Positions 1 through 11,368 of a stretch of DNA of 64,000 nt are shown here, in pieces. The stretch comes from Nannochloropsis salina CCMP1776. Taxonomy: Eukaryota; Sar; Eustigmatophyceae; Eustigmatales; Monodopsidaceae. The stretch lies in assembly GCA_004565275.1 (NCBI GenBank), contig SDOX01000002.1:1062884-1126883 (forward strand), given 5' to 3'. The position numbers and the translations under genes are program-made. A model generated the notes under the pieces. That model saw only the letters and a program-made list of their open reading frames with translations. It was not told where the DNA came from and searched no databases. Each line of letters opens with the position of its first letter. The stretch's first letter is position 1.

Positions 1-1013
1 CCGCTCGTCTTCTTCTTCCGTCGCCCGCTCAGGAAACGTGGGCCGTTGAAGGAGAGGAATGTCCGGAGTGCACGGCCCACGGGCTGTGGTGCGAAGATGC
101 AAGGCGTGGGGGTTTACAGTGAGGGGCGTACCAGTGCGACGGGCCTGGTGGCACGCTCTGGGACAACACATCGTCCGGTGTAAACGCTACACAAGTTCAT
201 ACACGCCTGTATGGTATGCTTGAAGGACACGCACGTGATACGCCGTCGTAAGAAGGCATGTACACCCCACTTACCCATCCTTTTTTGGAGGACGAGCTTT
301 CTTGCATGACCATACTGCCTTGACGTGGCCGGGCCCCACCCAAACCCCATACAGCATGCGACGGCTGTGGAAAAGGGCGCATAAATGCAGTGCATGGTAG
401 CAAATGGGACGTTGCCAAGGTGAGGAGGCAGACAATGAAAGCTTGCGCCATCATTTTGCACCCCATGGAGCCTGAGGAAGTGGCTCCCGACGGTACGGGG
501 AGGTAAAATTGATGCGGCAGAGCCTGGTACCGTGTTGTGCGCAAATATGGACTCAAATTAGAAAAAGATCTCGTGACAAAAAGTCGTCCATTCTAACAAC
601 AAGGCGCAGCTCGGTTCGTCAAGGGCACAGGGTCATGGGCAGCTTGCCGCGTTTTTCGACCAGAACGCGTAGCGATATGTTCTTTTTCAGGAGGAAAATA
701 CGAGACAGTCCGTCGGGCTGCTCGCGTTGCGTACCAGGACAGGCATGATTTTTATTGCCGCCGTGGAGGGATGCCCACGTTTTGACATGGTGTCCCCACC
801 GCGGGTCGTGCCTGCATCCGGGGACACAACCTGCTCAGGGGCACAGCATGTTTTTGGTTTGTTGCCCGCCCGTAGGCATATGGTGGAGCCCCGATCTTGA
901 TCCCCGCCAAGTCAGCGAGGCTGGGGTGGCATGGTTGATTTTTGGAGGTGTTTGAAGTCACATCTAATCACGTGGAAACGAACACACTGTCACGGCATTC
1001 ACAGGTTAAAAGC
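1..1013. other. No supported gene; upstream region
   Basis: Only short overlapping frames on both strands occur here, none with a recognisable motif or a spliced continuation that I could find. The right end is the promoter and 5' UTR of the Mpv17-like gene that starts at 1014. The left end could be the edge of a gene lying outside the window. Confidence 0.5.
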
Positions 1014-2306
1014 ATGCGAGGACGAGGCCTGGACGTGGGAGTGTTGGCGGTGTTTTGTTTGTGCCTAGGGGCTGTGCGGGCATTTGTTGTCCCTGTGACG
1101 CCCGGACTTCACCATCTCAGTCGGAGCAGCAGCGTAAGACCCAGCACTAGTCTTCCTTTATCTTCCTGCGTTCAACCTGCCCGCACATCATGTGTATCCC
1201 GCCGATGGGTGAAGACGCAGGCCAAGGACGAGGAGATTGCAAACGCGAAAGAGCACCGTTCCTTTGCGCCTGTCACCTCTTTGGAGACCCTCTCTGAGCA
1301 TGACGCGGCCGACACACCCCGTTCGCTACAGGAGCGAGTGCGTTTATTCGCAGCCGCGAACGGAGTGGATTCTCGCCAGCTGAATTTTTTGCTGAACGTG
1401 GGCCTGATATCCGCTGTCGCGGCGCTCGTGTTGGCGAAGGTGGTCACCGTGGATCTAGACGTGTGGCGCGGCTGGACTCCCGCCGAAATCTTCACCCGCA
1501 TTCCCCTAGACAACTGGGACGGGTACATGAACGTGCTGAGCCTGCATCCTGTCTTCGTCAAGGCCGTGACCAGCGGCTCCGTCTACACCCTGGGGGACGG
1601 GGTCGCCCAGCTCTACGAGGGCAAGACGTTGGGGGAAATCGACCGCGGCCGCGTGGCTCGTTCCGGCATCGCGGGCTTCGTCGGGCACGGGCCCCTCTCC
1701 CACTGGTGGTACGGAGTGTCGGAGGATTTTTTCGGGTGGCTGGGCTGGGAAGGATGGTGGACGACCTTCCCGAAAATCACCGTGGACCAGCTCGTGTGGT
1801 CCCCGATCTGGAACGGGTGCTACATCTTCCTCCTGGGAGCCATGAAACGGGAGGCGCTGGGCGAGATCGTGCACACGGTCAAGTCTACCTCCTTCTCGCT
1901 CATCACCTCCGGTCTGAAGCTCTGGCCGTTGGCGCATGTGGTCACCTACGGCGTCATTCCCGTGGAGAACCGGTTGCTGTGGGTAGACCTGGTGGAGATC
2001 TTGTGGGTGACGATTTTGTCGCGGGAGGCGGCCAACGCGGACGCGGAGAAAGCGGAGGCGATAGGAGACGTGGCGGTAGAGGAAGCCTCCTCCAAGACGT
2101 TGGCCGTGGTGGACAGTGAGACGATGCAGGCGCCGAGTGCCCGGGCCGCGGGTGACGATATGGAGCCTGTGATTTTGATGCCGCACGCGTCGAACGTCTC
2201 TGACCTGGGAACTGAAGACGGCCAACTACGAGACCATGCAGAACACCACCCCGAGCAGGAGCAACAGAGGGCAGTGTCTGTGCACAGGGAGGATGAGTTC
2301 GTGTAA
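1014..2306 (+). CDS. Mpv17/PMP22-family membrane protein, plastid-type signal
   Basis: Single-exon gene of 430 aa. The first ATG in frame is at 1014; the open frame extends further upstream only without an ATG. Residues 1-22 form a hydrophobic signal ending VRAF, which fits the bipartite plastid (ASAFAP-like) signal of complex plastid algae, followed by a Ser/Arg-rich transit-like stretch. The Mpv17/PMP22 core lies about residues 175-345: a HPVFVKAVTSGSVYTLGDG segment, then GFVGHGPLSHWWYG, a central WSPIWNGCYIF helix, and LKLWPLAHVVTYGVIPVENR, the family's C-terminal signature region. The family consists of small four-helix channel-like proteins of peroxisomal, mitochondrial or plastid membranes. 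The last 90 residues are acidic and outside the domain. A second, shorter relative lies at 11369-12148 on the other strand. Location in a plastid membrane is inferred from the leader only. Confidence 0.85.
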   Translation: MRGRGLDVGVLAVFCLCLGAVRAFVVPVTPGLHHLSRSSSVRPSTSLPLSSCVQPARTSCVSRRWVKTQAKDEEIANAKEHRSFAPVTSLETLSEHDAADTPRSLQERVRLFAAANGVDSRQLNFLLNVGLISAVAALVLAKVVTVDLDVWRGWTPAEIFTRIPLDNWDGYMNVLSLHPVFVKAVTSGSVYTLGDGVAQLYEGKTLGEIDRGRVARSGIAGFVGHGPLSHWWYGVSEDFFGWLGWEGWWTTFPKITVDQLVWSPIWNGCYIFLLGAMKREALGEIVHTVKSTSFSLITSGLKLWPLAHVVTYGVIPVENRLLWVDLVEILWVTILSREAANADAEKAEAIGDVAVEEASSKTLAVVDSETMQAPSARAAGDDMEPVILMPHASNVSDLGTEDGQLRDHAEHHPEQEQQRAVSVHREDEFV

Positions 2307-2844
2307 GACGGGGGGGTTAGGGGGATTGCATCGGGATCTTCTCGTCCACTGTGTGTGGGGCGTAAGGATAGCCTGGTCGCGTTTTTGTATAGACGATGGT
2401 AATCTTCAGGGCGGCAAGAGCGTAGACATATGTAGATAGCATGAAACCTCCGGTAAGCCTCTTTCTTGAAAGAGCTGATACCGACAGGCGTAGGTCGTGA
2501 GAACGAGCCAGGGACCACTCTGTCCTCCTACCCTTGGTGGGTAGAAGGAGGCGGAGAGTGTAAGATTTTGTTGGTGTGGTATGTGAGGCCGTAACAAATT
2601 TTAAATTGCATAGGAAGCGACCCTCGGGGTCCAATTTCGCGCGTAATGGCTGTCTCGATTTAAAGTCGACCGGGAGGTTTGACACACTTAGCGTCGCGTG
2701 AGAGTTCATTAAAAAAAATTGAGGAAAAATTAACCGGCGACATTGAAATATCATCGAGAAGTATTCTTTGGTCGCTTTACCACCCATACTTTCTTGAAGC
2801 GGTGCTCTCCCCATCCAAACCGCCCTGCTCTCTTTTGACACGGC
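2307..2844. other. Convergent intergenic spacer (3' ends)
   Basis: Spacer between the 3' ends of the Mpv17-like gene and the aminotransferase gene. I see nothing coding. It should hold both 3' UTRs and polyadenylation sites. Confidence 0.6.
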
Positions 2845-4176
2845 TCAGCCGCTAGTTGTTTTTACACGGTCGTATGCCCATTCGATCCAAGGCAACAATC
2901 TTCGGATATCTTCCGTCTCGACGGTCGGTCCCCCCCATATCCGCAGCCCGGGAGGGGCTTCACGGTAGGAGGCGATGTCGTACGCGACGCCCTCCCTCTC
3001 CATCAACGCAGCCATCTCCTTCAGTCTGTGTCTTACCTGTGAGCCTCCTCCCCTTGCAGTGCTTCCTGCCTCCTCCAATCCCTCTATCCTCAAGCATATG
3101 CTCGTGGATGATCGGGTGCGAGGATTCGAGGCCAAGAAAGAGAGCCAGGGCTTCTTCGCCACGAATGCCTCTACCGCCTCGAGATTCGCCCGACTCCGGG
3201 CAATCAAAGCCGGCAGGCCGCCTTTTTCCTGCGCCCATTGCAGGGCATCCAAATAATCCTCCACGCAAAGCATGGAAGGCGTGTTGATCGTGGAGCCGGT
3301 CCACAGACCTTCGGGCACGGTGCCGGTGGAGGGATCGGGGGCAAGGCGGAGGAGCTTCGGGATCCCTCTTGCGGCCAGAAGCCCAGAACGGCCGTTTTCC
3401 TCCAGACGTGCCAGGGCCCGCGGAGATAGCACCAGTATTCCGTGCGCTCCTTCCCCCCCCAAAGCCTTCTGCCACGAGAAAGTGGTTACGTCCAATTTTT
3501 CCCAGGGCAACGGCATGCAAAAACACGCCGACGTGGCATCGCACAAAGTCAGGCCACGGCCCTTTCCTGCACCAGAAGGAGGGATCCAGGGGGCTCCATC
3601 GTCAGGAAGACAGACGCCACTGGTGGTACCGTTGTAAACAAAACAGACGTCGTTCTCCCCCGCGCTCACTTGGGACAAGTCCGGGAGCTCTCCGTAGGGC
3701 GCCGAGACCAGCTCCACCTCTTCCACTTTTAATTGAGTCGTCAAGTCGTCGTACCAACCTTGGCCGAATGCTTCCCAGACCAAGGCTTGGACGGGGACTC
3801 CCTTCGTGCCCACCAAAGACCACAGTGCGGCTTCGAAAGCCCCTGTGTCCCCCCCCCCAGGCAACAACGCCAGTCGAAAGTCTCCAGGGATACCCAAAAT
3901 GTCCCTCGTCAGCTCCAATGCGCGCTGTATACGTCCCATGCATTCACTAGAGCGGTGTGAACGACCCAGAGTATCGATGGGAAGTTTCGCGAGGTCGTAG
4001 CCCGGACGCTTTTTGGTAGGACCAGAGCTAAAATGAGGGCTGGATGGTTTCGGCATAGCAGGAGGACCCACAGGGACGTAAGCCTCAGCACAATACAAGA
4101 AGGCGATTAATAGTGCTGCTATGATGAACCAGTTTTTGATCCATGGCTCTGATAATGGTCGGTGCGAAAGTACCAT
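2845..4176 (-). CDS. serC: Phosphoserine aminotransferase (SerC-like), signal-bearing
   Basis: Single-exon gene, 443 aa. It should convert 3-phosphohydroxypyruvate plus glutamate to 3-phosphoserine, the second step of the phosphorylated serine pathway, with PLP. After an N-terminal hydrophobic segment (about residues 16-33, ending CAEAY) the mature part opens with FSSGPTKKRPGY, the SerC start. Other family features are the glycine stretch LLPGGGDTGAFE, FVYNGTTSGV, and the PLP-lysine segment TFSWQKALGGEGAHG with the following ILSPRALARL. This Lys context matches the SerC subtype of alpha-proteobacteria and Methanosarcina rather than the usual eukaryotic/E. coli SerC (family knowledge). The leader suggests plastid import. 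No intron is needed. It is convergent with the upstream gene. Confidence 0.85.
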   Translation of the reverse strand: MVLSHRPLSEPWIKNWFIIAALLIAFLYCAEAYVPVGPPAMPKPSSPHFSSGPTKKRPGYDLAKLPIDTLGRSHRSSECMGRIQRALELTRDILGIPGDFRLALLPGGGDTGAFEAALWSLVGTKGVPVQALVWEAFGQGWYDDLTTQLKVEEVELVSAPYGELPDLSQVSAGENDVCFVYNGTTSGVCLPDDGAPWIPPSGAGKGRGLTLCDATSACFCMPLPWEKLDVTTFSWQKALGGEGAHGILVLSPRALARLEENGRSGLLAARGIPKLLRLAPDPSTGTVPEGLWTGSTINTPSMLCVEDYLDALQWAQEKGGLPALIARSRANLEAVEAFVAKKPWLSFLASNPRTRSSTSICLRIEGLEEAGSTARGGGSQVRHRLKEMAALMEREGVAYDIASYREAPPGLRIWGGPTVETEDIRRLLPWIEWAYDRVKTTSG

Positions 4177-5524
4177 CGGCCGTTGTGTAAACCAAGCTCC
4201 TTAAGGTGCCCCTGTGTCTCAAGTGAACAGTAATCTCGAGCTGTTGGCGTGGCAGGAAGACGGAACTCTTCCATTTTCCTGATCTATAGATTTTTATTCT
4301 TGGCATTCAAATTCAGCAATAAAAATTATGAAACGCATGGGTTTTCGCAAAAAGGGGTGCTGACGCGCGAGTGTGCTGGTACGTTGTTTAACATATAACG
4401 TGACTAAGCACGTCACATGCACCAGTGCATTCAACAGACTGCAAAACTTTACCTAATATCTTATTTTTAAAAGTTTGTGGCTGGTGCGTACCCTTGTTAC
4501 TCGTTTCAGACTGCTGTGGGACAGGTGAAGCACTTGTGATTAAATTCCATTTCAAGTGCTCTTGCTGCGTCAGAGTGACACATGCTGGTATGACATATCA
4601 CAGTTTAATAAACAGGGTCAACAACCTCTTTTAAGGGCAAAGTAATTATGTTGCATTTTAAAGTATCAAAAAGTCCTACTAGTAATTAAATTGCGTCAAC
4701 AGGCCCATCTCGCTTACATGCTAATATCTGTCATGAAATCGACGTTTCATGTGTCGGATATGATGAATCATAAAGCGATCAACTCGTTGTCACACTTCAC
4801 TGGAAGACGTAATAGGTTGCAATTGATTTTTCTTAATTCTACTACTACAGAGTGAAGCTGGTAACGAAGCAACAGTAGGGCCGCCGGGTGGGGAGGTTAA
4901 ATCTGGGCATGGTAGAGACAAATGTACCTCGATGTTTTTCTTGTTTGTCGGCATGTGCATCGTGTCTCGTCTCAACGTCAAGCCTTATGATCGCTCATAT
5001 CATTGGTGAGGCACCTACGAGCCCGCAATACAATCTATCATTACGCACAAAGCGGTTACTTTACATGCCTATGTCAGCCTTGGATGGTAAGGTCTGATCT
5101 GTTTATGTTACATTTGCTCAGTTTTTTCCACTCATACCCACATTTAAATGTTGAGCTCATAGTTGCTTAATGTGCTATGATCCTTCATGGGACCCAAAAG
5201 CAAGAGACACAACATAATTCATTTTTGGAAAAAAGGAAGACAGTGATCGCGCAAAAATCATTCATTATTTTCTTTTTACGATACTACCTCCTAGTGCCAG
5301 TCCAATGTATGACTCAGACTATTTTTTATATATCGGCGCGTGGCGAAAGCTTTTCCGCTTGCCTACGAATTTGAGATGCTGCGTTTCGTGCATACATCTT
5401 TCTTTTCAAAAAGGTTTTTGTGTTTATTGCCTCCACGATAAAATTTCTGATACATCGGCTCCCATTGTCTCTCTTTCTCACGCGATTTCCCACACCTCCA
5501 ACGTAGCCAAGCGAACTTGAAAGC
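4177..5524. other. 1.35-kb gene-free, AT-rich spacer
   Basis: Lies between the start of the aminotransferase gene and the stop of the ATP/ADP translocase. It is clearly more AT-rich than the flanking genes, with many short A/T runs. No frame shows a motif. It should include the aminotransferase promoter and the translocase 3' UTR. Confidence 0.5.
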
Positions 5525-7544
5525 TCACTTGTTCTTCGATACTTCCTCGAACTGATTTCCGAGGCTGTTTGCCGCAAACAGCCAGGCAAAGATGACAATA
5601 TAGAAGAGACCCACCACCACCGGAGCCCCATCGATGATATTACCAAAGAAGAGCACAATGGCCTGCTGCAAGAGAGCCCCTCCGCTCTTTCCGATGCGGG
5701 CTGCCAATACGTCAATGGCCGCCTTGCCCTTGGTTTTCTCCTCTTGACCGAGAGGAATGTAGGCCATTTCCTTGGTCGGGTCAAAGAGGGCATATTTGAT
5801 CGATTTGGAGAGAATGTTTTGCACCAGACCCACCCACACAGCCGTCTGCAAGGCCTTGGGTGAAGAAGCCCCTGTACTGGATATTCCCCCGAAGACGATG
5901 TACCCAAAGAAGGGCGCCGCCAGGAGACCCAGCATGGCGGGCGTGGTCAGGGCCCCTACCTTCATGCCAAAGCGTTTCACGATCTGTGACCCGAAAAAAA
6001 TGACGATGAAGGTGGTAGCCCCCATCATGGTCGAGTAGTTACCCATGAATTGCTGGTACTTGCGCTTGTCCTTGTATAGGAGCTTCACTTGACTCTTCCA
6101 CATAACCTGTGGAACGGGCAGGGGACCAAGAGGGAAGGAAAGTGACGACACACACGGAAGTAGGCACCCGGGGAGGAGACAGGACCCTCATCCATCTCAC
6201 TCTGAACGCGCCATCCCCCCCCCCTCATCCCCGGCCGCCCTCCCCTCAAGCGTACCTCCGTAAAGTTGATCGCCAGACCGTACGACACCACCAGAATAGC
6301 CATGCATCCCAGGTATTTGTTCGTGAGCAGGAACTTGAAGCTCTCTGCCAAGCTCATCTTGGGCTTCTTCTTCCTCTTGCTCGCCACCGCAGTGGTGCTT
6401 GCGGAGGTTTCTCCCCCAACGGCCAAGGCCGCCGCGTCCTCCCGCTCCACCAGACCTGTGATTCCTCGGTACAAAGACATGATTGCCGCTCCACTTATCA
6501 TGATAAAGACGGTGATAAGCTGGATGCTTTTCAAGAAAGGATCCTTGCTAGCAGGGTCCGTCATATGGGCCGAGAGCACTACCGTTTGACCGGCGGCAAT
6601 CGGGGCGATGTTGGCGAGCTGCCCGAATAGCGGATAAAAGCGCTTGGCCTCGTGCACCTTGATGATCTCGTTCGCCAGCTGCCAAAACAGGACCGACACG
6701 CCCACGCTCCCAAAGAGCTCCGAGACGATGTAGAAGAGGGAATAGTCCCAGTTTTTGACCAGAGAGACGAGGAAGCCGAGGCCTCCCGCTTGTGCGTCGA
6801 TGTGAGGCATGAGATGGGCACGATTGGGGTAAATGAGGGTGCAGAAGGCAGCATAAAAGAGGAAAAAAGGGACCGAAGTGGCATAGAAGAGGGCCTTCTT
6901 CCCCAAGACGTTGGAGGCCTTGGCGTAAAGGATCATAAAGAGGGCGGAGGCCGGCAGTACGCCGTAGACCTTGAGGAAGGTGATGGCTTCAGCCCCACAA
7001 GTGGAGACAATCAAGGTATCCTTGGTATCGCGGACCACCGTGTAGACGTAGATGATGAAAAACATCATACCACTCATCATAAAGAATTTTTGGCATTCCT
7101 TGTTTTCGATGGGAAAGACTGCAGCGCGAATCTTACCGAACCGGGAATGCACCACGTCGCGTTTTCTGAGAGGGATTGGGGGGGGGGAGAGGAGCGAAAA
7201 GGAGATAAGCTTTGAAACACAAGCTTTTCTTGATGAGCGCTGCTCTGGTCATGAGGGAAAAAAACAGCCTTCAACCCATTATTCAAGTCCTACCGGCGAC
7301 GGGGTGGCTTTATGGCCTCAGCAATATCCTCTGCCAATACTGGAGCAGTGGCTTGGTGAAAGTCCTCTTCTGAAGAAGCAATATCAGCGCCATGGTCTCG
7401 GGGGTCTGCTTGTCTGCCCTTGATGAAGCGTTGAACGAGGGCAGTACCAGGTAGCTTGGGCAAAGCCCCATGTGATAAATTACAAAGTATAGCAAGGCTC
7501 AACAGTAGATAAAATCCCTTGCATCGCGATACGGCCGACATCAT
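5525..7544 (-). CDS. Plastid-type ATP/ADP translocase (TLC family), 3 exons
   Basis: Nucleotide transporter of the TLC (Chlamydia/plastid) family that exchanges ATP for ADP across the inner plastid envelope. Exons are 7544-7294, 7165-6256 and 6106-5525; introns of 128 and 149 nt have GT-AG ends and the joined frame gives 580 aa. Exon 1 carries a signal peptide (MMSAVSRCKG then a leucine-rich helix ending SHGA) and a transit-like stretch. The membrane part starts in exon 2 with KKFFMMSGMMFFII-like helix 1 and the family motif VRDTKDTLIV. Further segments are FLKVYGVLPASALF, FYIVSELFGSVGVSVLFWQLANEI and RFYPLFGQLANIAPIAAGQ, all typical of the family. Exon 3 begins VMWKSQVKLLYKDKRKYQQFMG and ends with charged NK residues. 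Exon 2 has no ATG of its own before the domain, so the exon 1 join is needed. About 11-12 helices are visible. Confidence 0.9.
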
Positions 7545-8036
7545 CGCCCTGTTTTGCGTTTGCAACGATTGCGGAGGGGTGGAATTAGAAGGATTCGCGA
7601 AGGTGGAAGGAAGCAGAGCAAGAAAGGCATCGTTGGTCAGAAAGCGGGCACGGAAAATTCTTCGTGTCCACTTATTCACATCGCACAGAAACATAGTGAA
7701 TGTCCACAATTTACATATTACCAACAATGCAGCGAACGTTTCTTCCCATATTACCCAAGGTTTCGCGCGGGTTGCACTTGACTTGGCCCGGTTGTTTGAA
7801 GGGCCCTCCTGGCCTCCGATGCTGACGCACTTCTAGCGATCCGATCTTCAAAAATCATTATTCACATCTCGTGGTTTTTAACATTTGCTTGTTCTGTTTT
7901 TGGGAGACTTTTGATGATATTGTGTCTATGTCTAATGTAAGAGCTGTGGTTACAGGCCAATCATACCGCTGGTGACAAAAGACAACAGGAAGAAACAAGA
8001 ATGGTCGATCTTCAGGGTTATGTTCCATCTTTTCCT
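7545..8036. other. Translocase promoter / TTL 3' region
   Basis: Spacer between two minus-strand genes. No coding support. It should hold the translocase promoter at its left and the 3' UTR of the TTL-like gene at its right. Confidence 0.5.
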
Positions 8037-9690
8037 TCATTTTTCACAAATGGCTGTATTAACAGAATTTCGACACGCTCGCATATGCATAGCCCATCGA
8101 AGGACATTTTGGTGGATTTCCTTATCACCGGGACTCGCCAAGTCTACGAACATATTTTCGTCAACGTCTTTAATTACAACCTCACTCCATCCACCTTGCT
8201 TCGATTCGTGGTCGTTTTTCGCCCCCGCCCCCGACAAGAAAGGCATCACACACAAGTCCAGAAGCTCTCGTATCATACTATCATACAGCCCATCCTCGTC
8301 GGCAGAATTCTGTGGGGAGCTTTGCAGGCCAGGCAGGCGGTTAATTTCCATGAGATACATGCTGTCAAACTCGTCGAGGCGCATCATGTCCTCTGGCGCA
8401 CGCGCCGGTTCGACTGGCAGAAAATCCAGGCCAAACAACTCAAAATGACCTGAGGACGCCTGTCAAATGGTGAGATATGCGGCACAATGAGTGAGTGAGT
8501 GAGCTTGTAAAGCTGTGCAAGACGGGGTACGGACAGGCACGTGCATGCGATTTATATTCTCCTTCAATTTTGCGTCCCTTTGGGGCTTCAAAGTGCCTGA
8601 AACGATTCAGTGGCGTACCTGTGCCCTCAAAAAAGGTGCTGCTGCCCGCACGACTGCTGCCCAATGAGCTTTCATGCATCCAAAGGTGCGAGGGGCCCGT
8701 GCCAGGTCGATGGGAAGCTGACCAGGGTACCCAGGACAGTGCTTGTTCAACGACAAATTCGTTAAATGGGCAGCCGCGTCAATCTCGTTAGCCGATCCGC
8801 ATTTTGTGGCATGATGGTACCTTTCTGAGGCCCTAAGGATAAAGCCATGCTGATATAGCCAAGGCTGGAAGCGTGCCCTGCGTGCTTCTCCGTCCACAGA
8901 CGTGTGTCCGGTCTCCTCCACCCCTGTCATCCGCAACAAAGCGTACACCCGATAGTGAAATTTATATTTTTTTTCCAGCAATAAAGGTCTGGTGATGTAG
9001 CGTTGGACGACGTACGAGTCTAGAGGTCGCAAGGCGATACACGCGGGGACATGAGTGCAGGCCGGGGGCAATACATGAACGTCTCCTCCGCCATTAGCGC
9101 CAGCGGCCTTAAGAATCCACCATTCCTCCGCGTCCTCGGTGTAATCTGTAAATGCGGTGTGATTTGAGTTTTGTACTGTCCGTAATTGTCTTCGGCGTGC
9201 ATTAAGCCAGGCCTGGGCATCCATGGCTCGAACTACTGCGGTCTCCAGAACGGGTATGTCCTGATTTTGGCTGGATACAAGCGCTAGAATGTGAGAGAAG
9301 TACGCCTTATTTTCCAGGATAATAGTGTTGGAAAGACGATTGAGAACACGGGCACAATCATGAAGGGGCTTATCCCGACGCGCGACATGAGTCTCCCAGA
9401 CGAAATCAAGGGGGACAGGAGGATCATCCCGATTACATGCATCTTGACATCTACCAGCAATCCTGCGATGTCGAAAACGAAACGCACGAAAACGCTTGAG
9501 TCATTTCTCGCTTTGGGGTTGATGGAATTCGTGATGTGCTCGGGTTATAAAGGAAACATGTCGCGATGCACCAACCTCCCTCCTTCGCGATGCTCACCAG
9601 TGCACTTCAGCCCTCTCCTGCAGCAAGGGAACAATCCGCGCTTGCGCCGCAGCGCCAGTGATGCGATATATCAAATGTGTTGGATGCAAT
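8037..9690 (-). CDS. Tubulin-tyrosine-ligase-like (TTLL) enzyme, start unresolved
   Basis: ATP-grasp ligase family that adds tyrosine, glutamate or glycine to tubulin tails. Firm exons are 9462-8619 and 8459-8037, joined at phase 0 across a 159-nt GT-AG intron. Visible TTL features in order: DFVWE near the start, WWILKAAGANGGGDV (nucleotide-binding Lys and glycines), YVVQRYITRPLLLEKKYKFHYRVYAL (core), TNLSLNK, then after the splice HFELFGLDF and YLMEINRLPGL, equivalent to the metal-binding D and E/N of the LLEVNxxP motif. A further 5' exon ending at 9598 (QARIVPLLQERAEVHW) joins in phase through a 135-nt intron (9463-9597) and is probable. I could not find an initiator ATG, so more exons lie upstream and 9690 is only an approximate edge. 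Substrate type (Tyr, Glu, Gly) cannot be told. Confidence 0.75.
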
Positions 9691-11368
9691 TGCTGGCATG
9701 ATGAGGAAGGGCGGATGCTGTTTTCTCTTGTTGACATAAAGGAAACCTTGCTGGATAAAAGGTAGGCACAAGCTGAAGGTGATCGTTATAGTTGTGAATG
9801 TTTGTGATGGAGAGTATTGATAAATGCAAGGAAAAATATTCAAGCAAAGCCTTCAACAACTTTGAACTGTCTATCACTACCAAGTACCGCCCATATCGCA
9901 ATCAAAGGCCTCCCAAACCTTCTAAACCCCTGTTGCTCGCCCATCTAGCCTGTCGGATCGCCAGCGAAAGTATGGTGAGAGGATACTCGCCGACTTGGGT
10001 CCGCAACGATACGGCGAGAGAGCTTGGTGCCGATTTCGGTCGAGGGAGCGTATGCCGCTTCCATGTCCACAACAATTCGTCGAGAGGGCTTGTGCCAGTT
10101 TTGGTACACAATGATCCGGCGTCCTGAAAGGTTTTAAGCGAAGATCCATCGGGGTGCCAAATCGCCGAGTTCTCGGTCCGTGGGCGAAATTTGGCTTTAA
10201 GGGCCGGAAAACAACGGAGGGCTAGTTCCAGGTAAGTGCACATCACGTTGCATATGTCCTCCAAGCCTCCACATGTATGGCTGAAATTATCTCCTCCATT
10301 TTGTCGGATTTAACTGTCATTCACGAAATATTAGATGGCTTGATGGACAACTGATGTTTGCTATTACGATCAGGCGAGACGCACACCCGTCAACGGTGAA
10401 AGGGCAAACGGCACATACGTGGGGATACAATCGCTCCAAAATAGTTAAGTGGACGAACGCATACATCAAGTGCTTAATTAAAAGGTGGATAATATCTCAT
10501 ATCGGAAGTCTCCCTCGTATCGGTGGTCCTCATTCATCATCCCGCTTGACAGGTGCTCCTACCTCCTCACGAATTTCTCAGGAGATCCACTATGGCGCCA
10601 GCTAGTGCTATTGCTGTATTAGATAGAACGACCCTTGGACAGAAGGCCGTCTTGTACCATGACCCTATCGACTCTGCCTGTTTGAAGGACAAGCACCAAA
10701 ATTGGCGCGGTGACGCGCACATTCCCGTGCCCCTCCTGCATGAGGTGACGGACACTCTTTCCACGTCAACAGACTTGCCCAAGGCTATGACTCAGCCGCC
10801 AATGATTGAATGGCCGTGTCTTCGCACTGCAAATAAAGGCAGACTGTAAAAACAATTTACTTGTGTGGGAAGGTCAAAGTGGAGAGCATGAGCGCCTTCA
10901 CTAGTGCGTACTATGTGCTACCTGGGAGATAGCGTGCTTCTCGAGCTTAGCCTCGAGCTTGACCAGAACTACAATGCCCGTCTGGTCCCCTATATTTTGT
11001 GATGTATCGCTCCCCATTCCCATCACTCACCACTCCCCGAGCCTTTCCGAGTTTCAAACATGTTCTCCAGGCACGGACACCCCAAACCGAAAGAAATATG
11101 CCTGAAGTAGACATGACGTCAAGGTCAATCGCCAAGATTTTTTCTTCTTTTTTTTTTGCTACCGTGACCCCGTCTTCGGATCACCGTCTGCCAACGCCTC
11201 AGCTAAGCTTACTCTGACAATTTGAATTAGTCAACCTTTGTACGTGTCACTCGGCGGCCCGCGCCGACCCTTGGTCGCTTGTTTCGGTTATATTCCAAGA
11301 CACGCACACGAACATCTCTACTTGTACACCCCTCCACGAAAAATTAAAATACATCCCTCACAGCAATC
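9691..11368. other. 1.7-kb region without a supported gene
   Basis: May contain the missing 5' exon(s) and promoter of the TTL-like gene and the 3' UTR of the Mpv17-like gene. Around 9960-10130 is a degenerate, protein-like internal repeat on the + strand (a VRND/VHNN/VHND pattern). No frame has a domain I recognise. Confidence 0.4.

Noticed and set aside
1-750. Short minus-strand frames at the window edge
   Set aside because: No recognisable protein family, start context or splice sites.
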